DNA from: Bromus sterilis | Lineage: Eukaryota; Streptophyta; Magnoliopsida; Poales; Poaceae | Direction: 5' to 3' | NCBI GenBank assembly: GCA_950022295.1 | Contig: OX465596.1 | Coordinates: 219,945,501-220,009,500, forward strand | Length of the DNA stretch: 64,000 nt | In this document: positions 55,038 to 64,000 of the stretch, one piece after another | Position numbering within the stretch: position 1 is the first letter of the stretch | Layout of the letters: each line of letters begins with the position of its first letter | Translations under genes and position numbers: made by a program | The notes under the pieces: model-generated | Told to the model about the DNA's origin: nothing | Databases searched by the model: none | Seen by the model: only the letters and a program-made list of their open reading frames with translations

Positions 55038-56294
55038 AGAAGTCTGCGGGAGGAAGGAGGGGTACTCTGTACTGAGACGGTCTTCTCTTTCCCACGTGGC
55101 TTCTTTCTCTGAGTGATGAGACCACTGAACTTTCAGAAACTTGATCTTCTTTCGGCGAGTGACACGCTCTGCTGAATCAAGAACACGAACAGGGTATTCT
55201 TGATAAGAAAGGTCATCTTGTAGATCAAGCGTTTCATGGTCGACTTCACGGATGGGGTCCTTGAAGCAACGCCTGAGTTGTGACACATGGAATACATCAT
55301 GTACTCGGGAAAGGTGCGGGGGTAGTTCAAGTTGGTAGGCAACTTCTCCACGTTTAGCAGGAATGCGGAAAGGTCCGATGTAACGTGGGGCCAATTTGCC
55401 TTTGATACCGAATCGTTGGGTTCCCTTCAGAGGAGTAACCCGGAGGTAAGCCTTCTCATCCAGGTTGTAGCTCTCTTTCCTATGATGACGATCATAGTAG
55501 CTTTTCTGACGATACTGGGCTTCTTTCAATTGATCACGAACAATGCGAACTTGCTCTTTTGGTTCCTTGATCATGTCCGGTCCAAAGAATTGTCTTTCAC
55601 CGGTTTCTGACCAGTTTAGGGGTGTTCGACATCGTCGTCCATAAAGGAGTTCAAAAGGAGCCATGATCAGACTAGATTGAAAACTATTGTTATAAGCAAA
55701 TTTGGCAAATGGAAGAGACTTCTCCCAATTCTTTCCGAATGATATAACACAAGCTCTGAGCATGTCTTCCAAAATTTGGTTAACCCTTTCGACTTGACCA
55801 CTAGACTGAGGATGGAAAGCCGTACTAAAGGATAGATGAGTTCCCATAGCACGCTGAAAGCTTCCCCAAAATCTAGAGGTGAAAAGGCTACCACGATCAG
55901 AATTGATTTCCAAAGGAACACCGTGAAGGGATACAATTCTAGAGACATACAAGTCCGCTAACTGGCTAGCAGTTATAGACTCGCGAACCGGAAGGAACTG
56001 AGCAACTTTTGAAAGTCGGTCAATGACCACGAAGATGGCATCATTTCCTTTCTGGGTTTTTGGAAAGCCGGTGATGAAGTCCATACCGACTTTGTCCCAT
56101 TTCCACTCGGGAATAGACAAAGGTTGAAGTGTACCAGCAGGTCTTTGATGTTCTGCCTTAATGCGACGACAAACATCACATTCGGCAACAAATTGAGCAA
56201 TGTCTCTCTTCATCCTAGTCCACCAAAATCTCTGGCATAGGTCTTGGTACATTTTTGTGCTACCGGGATGAATTGAGAGGGGTGTGTCATGGGC

Positions 56295-56675
56295 TTATTT
56301 GAGGATGAGTTGCCTTAGTTCCCTATTCTTAGGTACTACCAAACGATTTCCAAAGAATAACGTTCCTTTACTATCTTTGGAGAAACATTTAGCAACTCCG
56401 CTAGCAATGTTCTCCTTGATCCGGCGTACACCTCGTGCACGTCTTTGGGCAACTATGATTTGATCCTCAAGGGTTGGTTTCGCCACCAAGTTGAAAAGAG
56501 ATCCACGAGGAACAATCTCGAGATTGAGTTTTCGAAATTCCTCATGAAGAATTGGTTGATACTGTTGTAACATGAGGTTGTTACAATACGACTTACGACT
56601 TAGTGCATCAGCCATGACATTGGCTTTGCCTGGGGCGTAAGAAATTACTACGTCGTAATCTTTTATCAACTCAAT
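56295..56675 (-). pseudogene. T pol, end of RNase H and linker
   Basis: Continues the RNase H domain after a stop at 56675-56673, with DYDVVISYAPGKANVMADALSRK, the conserved end of the chromovirus RNase H region. It ends at a TAA (56292-56294) where related elements have Glu in the LILKEAHDTPLS segment. Confidence 0.85.
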
Positions 56676-57461
56676 CTAGCGTCTTTTCCTGAGATTAAGA
56701 TCTGGCTGGGTGAAAATGTATTTGAGGCTTTGGTGGTCGGAATAGATCTCGCAACGATTACCAAGGAGGTAATGTCGCCAAGTTGTTAGGGCATGAACTA
56801 CGGCAGCGAGTTCAAGGTCATGGGTAGGATAGTTCTCTTCATGTGGCCGCAACTGGCGTGAAGCATAAGCTACCACATGTCGATCTTGCAGAAGTATGCA
56901 TCCTAACCCTTGCCGTGATGCGTCACAATAGATCTCGAAATCCTTTTTGGTGTCTGGAGGTGCAAGTAGGGGTGCAGAAGTCAGTCTTCTTTTTAGCTCT
57001 TGAAAGCTTTCCTCGCATTTGGGAGTCCATAGGAATTTCTTATCTTTCTTTAGGAGTTCAGTCAGTGGCTTTGCAACTTTAGAAAAGTTCTCGACGAAGC
57101 GACGGCAATAGCTGGCTAGGCCAAGAAAACTCCTAACTTGCTTAACCGATTTAGGTGGAGTCCAGTCAAGGACGGCCTGAACTCTCTCGGGATTCACAGC
57201 AATGCCTTTTGCAGAAATCACGTGGCCTAAGTAGGTCACTTCTGGTAGCCAGAATTCACACTTGGAGAATTTAGCATACAGGCGATGCTCTTTAAGTTTC
57301 ATCAATACCAGACTTAGGTGTTCGGCATGTTCTTCTTCGTTCTTCGAGTATATAAGGATGTCATCGAGGTAAACCACGACGAACTGGTCCAAATACTCCA
57401 TGAAGATCGAGTTCATCATGCGTGAAAAAGTGGCGGGGGCATTGGTTAGACCGAAGGACAC
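56676..57461 (-). pseudogene. T pol, RT C-terminal half and RNase H
   Basis: The frame begins at the motif [12 protein letters not shown]. The YxDD box of RT is present as VYLDDILIYSK at about residues 29-39, followed by the thumb and connection (YLGHVIS, WTPPKSVKQVRSFLGLASYCRRF). RNase H follows, with its first catalytic Asp in IYCDASRQGLG, then the Glu (YPTHDLELAAVV) and Asp (YSDHQSLKY) motifs. It ends LRKRR followed by a stop where Trp is usual. The frame is separated from the RT N-terminus by a 2-base gain. Confidence 0.9.
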
Positions 57462-58402
57462 ATGACGGTGAACTCGTAAAGACCATAACGTGTAGTGAAA
57501 GCCGTTTTGGGAATGTCCTCGCTTCGGATCTTGATTTGATGATAACCTAATCTCAAATCCATCTTGGAGAAGACAGAGGATCCAGCAAGTTGATCATAAA
57601 GATCATTGATCCTGGGCAGTGGGTACTTGTTCTTTATCGTCGCTAAATTTAGCGGGCGATAGTCTACGCACATCCTTTCTGTTCCATCTTTCTTCGTTAA
57701 GAACAGAACAGGGCAACCCCATGGCGATGAGCTAGGGCGGATGAATCCTTTTTCCAAAAAAGCCTCCAATTGGGTTTTAAGCTCAGCTAACTCACGTGGG
57801 GCCATTTTGTATGGGCGTCTGGAAATTGGTGCGGTTCCTGTGGCCAGATCCACTATGAACTCTACACATCTGTCGGGTGGCATGCCCGACAGCTCTTCAG
57901 GAAAGACATCCGGGAAGTCACGAACCACCGGAACATCTTCAAGGTCGGGAAGGGGAAGCACATTCAAAGAAAGCACCTGGGTTCTTGTTCTTGGGGAGGA
58001 GTAAGCTATTATCTGGCCTGAAGGATGTGTAAGTCTAACGGACTTGGCTTTACAATCAAGAAAAGCATGTTGTGTTGATAACCAATCCATACCAAGGATG
58101 ACATCAATGTCGGAAGACTTGAGGGCTATGAGTGAAGCAAGGAATACTAAACCCTCAATTGCAATTTGATTGCCATGGCTTACTCTATTAGTTTGCCACT
58201 TGGAACCAGGAGTTTGAATGATCATAGGGGTGAACATTTCATCAAAGGATACATCATGTGGAAGTGCATAAATCTCCGACATGAATGAGTGAGATGCTCC
58301 TGGATGGAAAGGGACAGAAGTGGGAACAAAATTGACTGGGAGCGTACCAAGAATGACGTCAGAAGTACTATCAGTTTCCTCAGCTGAGATTTGGTTCACA
58401 CG
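57446..58402 (-). pseudogene. T pol, protease and RT N-terminal half
   Basis: No ATG lies at its start; the frame should be fed from gag. The protease active site is damaged: the usual FDSGAS reads FHPGAS, with His at residue 32 in place of the catalytic Asp and Pro at 33. ILGMDWL of the protease C-terminus is intact (around residue 100). The RT fingers and palm follow: [41 protein letters not shown] and [14 protein letters not shown] 2-base gain at 57459-57460 (a duplicated CA on the plus strand) shifts the frame after YEFTVM. Confidence 0.9.
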
Positions 58403-59439
58403 TCCAAGATTATCTCAGGTGGATGGCTTAGCGGTGGAAACCTTTCGGGGTGGTTTGGCACGAACAGTGGGGTTTCCTTTGGCATGGGGGGAGCATTTTG
58501 GTTGACGGGGCACTCACGAGAGTAGTGATCAGGCTGGTCACATCTAAAGCAGGCTCCAAAGATAGTGCGGGGAGCTGGGTTGTTTGGTGGAGCTGGTGGA
58601 CGAGGCGGCACAACGGATGGCCTCGGTGGGTTGTTTTGGGGAAACAAACTGTTAGGAATCCAGATCATACGCTTCTGAGGGCGTGAACTGGAAGAAGGGG
58701 CAAGCTGAAGAGCATGCTTGCGAGACTTCTCGAAAACTTCATCGCCATGCTCAGCTCTAAAGGATCTGTTGACTAAATCCTCAAAGGTGGAAAATTCGAT
58801 GAGGTTGAGATCATGACGGAGGATGGGGCTAAGTCCCTTACGGAACCTTGCCTGCTTTCTGGCATCGGTGGTGAGCTCATCTTGGGCATAACGAGCAAGA
58901 CGGTTGAATTCCCTCACATACTCATGAATGGACATCTCTCCTTGATTCAGATTGCAGAACTCTTCCTTCTTGCGCTCCATCAACTCATCCAGAATGTGGT
59001 ACCCTCGAAAGGCAACACAGAACTCCTGCCAAGTCACTACGTGACCATCTGGCTGCATTGCAACATAGTTCTCCCACCACTGAAGAGCAGCACCTTCCAA
59101 GAAGTATACCGCGAAAACAACTCGTTCATCGGGAGCAACATGTGCAGTGTCAAGCTTACGCTCGATGGAACGGAGCCAATCATCAGCTTCAAGGGGCTCA
59201 GAAGAACATCGGAATACCAGTGGCTTGAGGAGGATGAAGTCCTGAATGCTGACCACCACATTACGATTGTGGGCGGTATTCTGCTCGATGATCTCCAGAA
59301 GGCGTGTCTGATCACGTCTATTCCGCTCAGCTTCCATCATGATTTCCGCCGCAGAAGGCGGGGTCGGAGGTTCATCATCATTTCAATTCCGATCACGGTA
59401 TCGATTCCGAAGAACAGCACTACGAGTTCCACCTGACAT
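58396..59439 (-). pseudogene. T gag
   Basis: The likely original start is the ATG at 59439 (MSGGTRSAVLRN...), but codon 19 is TGA (59385-59383). The open part runs from an internal ATG at 59340, 314 codons. It has the Retrotrans_gag domain (about residues 50-190, with WLRSIERKLD, ALQWWENY and LNQGEMSIHEYVREFNRLARYA) and a CCHC zinc knuckle CFRCDQPDHYSREC at 264-277 for RNA binding. It stops at 58396 while pol is in another frame; elements of this clade usually have one gag-pol ORF, so a frameshift is likely near 58400-58450. Confidence 0.88.
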
Positions 59440-59898
59440 CCTGTGTGATAAAAATCAACAATCAGAACAGGTTGTATGATGGAGTCAAGGATAAAAGCAT
59501 ATGATTTCAGGAGGAGAAGACTATAATGCAAAGGCAATGATTCAAAGAAAAACGGAAAAATTCCGGCAGCATAACGGCTACACCGGGATGGAAAACAAGA
59601 CAACCTCGAGGAGATTGGACAGAACTTCCTCAAGGAACTCAAAACACGGAGAATCTGGACAACCACAACAATCCTACGGCTATAAGGAGGCAATCAACGA
59701 GATGTTCTAATCAGACAGAGGTGAGCCTAGTCCTATCTTCCCGTAGAAAAAGGTAAGGGTGACTCAGAACTCAGATCGATGAGGATAAGGAGAAAAAAAG
59801 AAGCCTTACGTTGTTCCCTTATATACCCAGAGTAACTATATAACTATAGAAGGCTAGACTCGACTTTGGCCAAGGCTGATAATCCTACAGTCAGTCCT
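59440..59898 (-). other. T leader between PBS and gag
   Basis: No gene. The part next to the PBS (59830-59898) resembles the leader of Q cores, including GACTGTAGGAT and AAGTCGAGTCTAGCC on the minus strand. Confidence 0.75.
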
Positions 59899-59912
59899 GC
59901 TCTGATACCAAG
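59899..59912 (-). promoter_or_regulatory. Primer-binding site of T
   Basis: The minus strand reads ACTTGGTATCAGAGC around this site (tRNA-iMet type), two bases from the LTR. Confidence 0.93.
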
Positions 59913-59914
59913 TC

Positions 59915-62900
59915 TGTCGGGACCCGGGGTTAGCATATGCAGGCCTCGCTACAACACAATCGTATGGAGAGCCGAGAACCGTACCCACTTGTCTAAGCAG
60001 ACAAGGCCAAGCACAGAACATTCTCGGAAAGCATTGAACGTGAGGGGCATCCCATTCAGGCCGGATGATCCACTGAGATGGGTCCTCATCGTCCGCACAC
60101 AAGTCTAATTGATATGGGTGGTGAACTCCCATACTCATATACAAGTCGCCTCAACCATACTATCGATTGTATTATAACCCTTACATAGACTTACTCCAGC
60201 CCGATCACTTAGTCGGGGTCTAGGGCGGTCTCGATCATACGTCAAAGTGTGCACGAGACAGAGTCTCGAACAATCGCATCGCGATGCCCCAAGCTGCGCA
60301 CATCTAAGGGCCACTTGGTGTATAAAAGACCGCCAGCCAGATCACAACTAAGGTCTCGAAAACCCATACTAAGACATGCATGTTATAAACATACACGCAG
60401 CACACATGTCTAGTATGAACAGCAGGTATCATTTCAATTCTCTACAATGTATACATCTTTATTAAACTCTTACAGAGTGCACACAGAGATCACAAGCATG
60501 TGATCCAACATTACAACAGACAAGCGGAAGCAAGTAGGTCTGAGTACAGACAAGTTTAACAAATGTCTTAGACAAGCCTTATCTAAAAACAAGCCATCCA
60601 CGAGAGAACCAGTCGTCTAACTGGGACTACACTAGCTTGGTCTTGGTCTGAGTCTTCATTCTTCGAGCTTCAGGTAGAAGCCACCATCGGGGTCGGTGGG
60701 TTCATCTAAAACATAGATTAAGCAAACGTGAGTACAAAATCGTACTCAGCAAGACTTACATAGGAGCTATAATACTCATGCACATGTACCAAGGTAAAGG
60801 GAGGTGGGGTTTCACTTGCAGAAGTGCCAGCTTTGACTTGGCTAGTCCTGAACTACGAGTACCAGACTTGAGGTAAGAAGCGTATACGAGTCCACCACAT
60901 CTCTTCAACCAATTACACCACTATGGTTACTTCCTCGACTTCCCCACGAGAAGCACACCATAGCACTCACGCTTATCTTGCGAGTTTTAGAAGTATCCAG
61001 TTCAAGTTGTCTAATAATCGAGCTAAGCTTTCCAAGCAGTCCTTAACCGCGGACGCGGCTAGTCGAATAGTTTTTTTAACCCTGCAGGGGTGTACCGCTA
61101 CACACACACACTCATCAGTTACCGCCTGGGAGTGGGACCCTTCAAGGGGGTACCGGCGAGGATGTTGCCACGAAACTTCGCCCACAGCTCCGTTCTAGTC
61201 CAGAGAGTCGCCTATCTGAGGGGGATCCGTATGGAAGTCCGGCCGAGGTTCCAGTACAGCCTCAAACGATGTGTGCAGGGTCCCAAGCCGGTCTTGAAAA
61301 GCCGTTCATCCACTTCGCAGACCGTGCCACAGTCCTACCAGACCTCAAAACTAATGCGACTCCTGGGGTTCGAACGGGGTGAGGTACCAGGTCGAGAGGG
61401 GTCAGTGAGCCCAATGTGTGGTTGTACTCTTCTTCTTGGATCACCACACAAGAACTAGGGCTTAAGGCGGTGTTCAACGAGAAAACCCACTGTGTACTCC
61501 TACACAGCCTCTCATCGTTCACCTTGTATTAGGGTAGATTCACCAACACATTTCACTTTCATCAACACCATGTTTATCATCATCCTGACTCACATCAAAA
61601 GCAACCTCGTTGTATCACTAAGAATGCAATAAGCAGTAACAGTTGCAGGGGCCACATGATATCAACCAACTCCTACATCTGCTAAGATTGTGGTTTTCTT
61701 ACTACTATGACAAGATGATAGGTCATGCAAAGGATATGGGTTCAACTATGCGGTAGAAACGTTATCATGGTGATCATCCTAAACAATGCATAAGCGAGAC
61801 ATGAGAGGGAAGTGGGATTTTTTCGACATGATCAATGGGGGTTTGCTTGCCTTGTTGACGAGGTTTCGATAACGGTGTCTTCAACGAAGGGGGCAGCCTC
61901 CTGCTCCGGTTCCACCTCTACTCGACAAGCAACAAACAAGGAAGCAATATAAATACAATGCACAAACACATGGTTGAAGGTTGAAACTTGATGTATATGT
62001 TTCTGATGTGTTTGGGCAATTCCATTTAAATGGAGTATATTGCAAATTGAATTGTAAATTCAAACTCCAATTTGAATTCAAACTTAGTCAAGTTACATGT
62101 GACATTGTTTGATCAATTTGAATCATTTTTCAAATGTGTATGATATGCCTCTGATGTGTGGTTGAAATGTAACAAGTTTCCATGTTCCAAGTTGCAAAAT
62201 CATTTGAATTAAATTTGAATAAATTCCAAATAAATCAAATGACATATGCTACCGGTCCCAATTTAAATTCAACTCAAAAAAAGTTGAAAGTTGCATATTT
62301 GGATAGTTTATTTTCTCCTGATCATTTTTCATATATTATTTGTCCAATTTGGGGTTGATATGAATTTTCTATGAATTTCCAAAGTTTGGGCTATTTTCTG
62401 GATTTTCTGGAATTTCTTTAATTCTTTTCAATTTCTGGAAAACTCTTTATTGCGTCAGCATGACTTCATGCTGGCGTCAGGGGGGGGGGCTGACAGGTGG
62501 GCCAGGGTTGTCAGTGGGAGGGTTAAATTAACCCGGTTAGTTAAACTAACCAGGGGGTTAGTTAGTGGCCTTGGGCCCACGGGTCAGTGTCAATAGGGGG
62601 GGATTAGTGCTTAACTAAGCACGGGTTAAGGCTAACCCACCGGCGGCTTGATGCCGGTGGCCTGGCCACGGCGGCGCACACGGGGACGGCGGCGCAGTCG
62701 ACCAAATCGAACGGGGAGAGCTGCGTTGGGATCCTGGGGTCGTCGCGCGTCCACTGGAGGTCGCAGCATGAGCGGGGGGGGGGGTGAAGGAGGCGACGAC
62801 AGGGACCTCGTCGGCGGCAACCGTGATATGGCGACGACGAAGACGGTGCTGTAGTGGCCCAACTCGAGCGTGCGCTAGTGCAAAAGAACCAAGTGGACGT

Positions 62901-64000
62901 CAGGAGCACGATGGGCAGGCCGGGATGGACGAAAAAGCACGGGAGCGAGCTTAACGTCGTCCATGGCGGCGAGCTCGCTCGGCTCCCATGGCGGACGTTG
63001 CTAGAGGACACAAACGAGGGCGTACCCAGAGGGTTTTCGAACTACAGCTCACCAGGAACTCGACTAGGGTAGCAGCTCGGTCGGGGAGGGCTCGACGGCG
63101 GAGTAATTGGACCGCGACGCACGGCGGCCGGAGCGGAAGACGATGAAGCGCACGTCAGCTACAAGGCATCCCGGGGCGATTCCTTCTGCGACTTGGCGTA
63201 GACGACGACGGCGAAGACGATGGACACATTCTCGGCGGCTATCTCGAGCTCGGGCTACGAGTTTCCATGGCCATGGTCGGCGATGCTCTCGGGACTCTTC
63301 GCGGGAGAGCTAGGGAGAGACGCAGAGGGGTTGGGAGGAGGGGGAAAGGACATACGGCTCGTCCAGCAGCGGCGTGGCACATCTAGGAGCTTCGGGAGGG
63401 CAGGTGGAGGCTGGGGAGAGCAAGGCGTGCTCGGCTGGCTCGGTGGCATTCCACCGAGCAGCTTGGAGGCGCGGGGAGGTAGAAGACAAGGGAGGAGTCC
63501 AGGTGGGCTGGACTGGGCCAGAAGAGGTGGGCCTCGCCTAGGCGCCAGGTAAGTTTGTTGTTCTTTTCTTTTCTGTGTTCTTTTCTTTTTTTTGTTTTGT
63601 CTTGCTAAAAAAAATAGCTAGACATTTTCTAAAATGCTGCAAATTTTTATGTGGCCTCACAATAAATTAGGTTAGCCACTTATAAAATTTGAACACTTTT
63701 AAAATTCAAATAATTTGAACTTTAAATCAAATAGGGGTTTAAATTCAAATCCATGCTCCTGTTTGAATATTTGAAAAATCCATGAGTATGGGGTGGTTCC
63801 CACATCACTTGATATGTGATCATACTCATTTATAGGACTTTTCAGAAATACAAAACGAATTTTTGGAGAAACTTTTTATCTGGCCTTTTGAATTAGTTCA
63901 TCTGGGGGGTGTTCTCTCTCCCATTTTCATTTCTTCTGAAATTTTTATCATGATGCAAAGGCCTAAGCTTACCCTAGCACATACCTAACTTGGGGTTGTG
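59915..64000 (-). repeat. T 5' LTR, cut by window end
   Basis: TGTCGGGACCC (59915) to GGGGTTGTG (64000). Only ACA is missing compared with the 3' LTR. Conserved block near 61040-61100; palindrome cluster at 62454-62551. Relative to the 3' LTR it has a 12-bp gain near 62050 and shorter G runs. Confidence 0.92.

Larger units (their letters stand above)
54966..56294 (-). pseudogene. T pol, integrase with chromodomain
   Basis: The open frame starts at 56252 within the zinc-binding domain (CDVC at residues 34-37), and homology (AHDTPLSIHPGS) continues upstream to a TAA at 56292-56294. The catalytic D,D-35-E triad is all visible: GMDFITGFP, SDRGSLFTSRF and HPQSSGQVERVN. The C-terminal GPF-type region (YIGPFRIPAKRGEVAYQL) is followed by a chromodomain-like end (PVRVLDSAERV to KVQWSHHSEKEATWE). 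That domain targets chromovirus integration to marked chromatin. The frame runs 35 bases into the LTR before stopping at 54966. The stop that separates it from RNase H makes this a pseudogene, although the integrase part itself looks intact. Confidence 0.85.
50932..64000 (-). mobile_element. T: nearly complete Tekay/Del-type chromovirus element, minus strand
   Basis: In element orientation: 5' LTR 64000 (window end) to 59915, PBS 59912-59899, gag 59439-58396, protease-RT 58399-57446, RT-RNase H 57461-56676, RNase H end 56669-56295, integrase-chromodomain 56252-54966, PPT 55016-55001, 3' LTR 55000-50932. The window stops three bases short of the expected LTR end (TGTCACAACCCC on the minus strand). 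The LTRs look about 2% different by eye, with a cluster of changes at the outer end. It interrupts the CACTA gene. All protein genes carry lesions. Confidence 0.92.

Overview
The window is intergenic DNA from a large, repeat-rich grass genome, most likely wheat, barley or another Triticeae or related Pooideae species. I see no host gene, tRNA, rRNA or CRISPR array. Nearly every base belongs to nested LTR retrotransposons of the Ty3/gypsy (Metaviridae) type, plus part of a CACTA DNA transposon. Grass families are suggested by the PBS types, LTR termini and pol domains; species and family names are inference.

I use working names. Family Q: LTRs begin TGTAACA and end near GGGCCTTACA, are 3.65-4.26 kb long and enclose a non-coding ~601 bp core with a tRNA-iMet primer site. 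Q copies are 1-1495 (LTR piece), Q1 (1496-8332, minus), Q2 (solo LTR 11491-15729, minus), Q3 (27202-31404, minus, truncated) and E (37106-45035, plus, two LTRs). Family A: Athila-type elements with LTRs beginning TGATACGTC and a tRNA-Asp type PBS. A-minus (8333-27201) retains only gag and protease; A-plus (17801-26932) has one small ORF of unknown function. Family T: Tekay/Del-type chromoviruses, as a solo LTR (22130-24919) and an almost complete copy (50932 to the window end, minus) with gag, protease, RT, RNase H, integrase and chromodomain. A Tat-type element supplies the pol 3' end and 3' LTR at 31845-36915.

The left half is a Russian doll. A-minus sits inside the LTR of Q3. Into A-minus went Q1 (in its 3' LTR), Q2 (in gag) and A-plus (in its 5' LTR, opposite orientation, TSD GTGGC). 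A-plus in turn carries the T solo LTR (TSD TCCAC). The right half is a CACTA transposon interrupted by the Tat element and by T. Element E lies in the CACTA leader, and about 2.5 kb of Tat plus CACTA sequence is present in two long copies and one short copy around E, joined at 3-bp microhomologies.

The most interesting signal is an antisense reading frame between pol and the 3' LTR of the Tat element (34532-35048, copied at 45442-45894). Its product has a basic Gly/Arg-rich N-terminus and a region that I read as a plant B3-type DNA-binding fold, with a TATA-like tract about 65 bp upstream on the same strand. Second is the link between the non-coding Q family and the coding T family: they share the PBS, leader segments, an LTR block and a hairpin at a fixed distance from the 3' LTR, although Q lacks a normal polypurine tract. 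This suggests Q is a LARD-like parasite of a Tekay-type partner.
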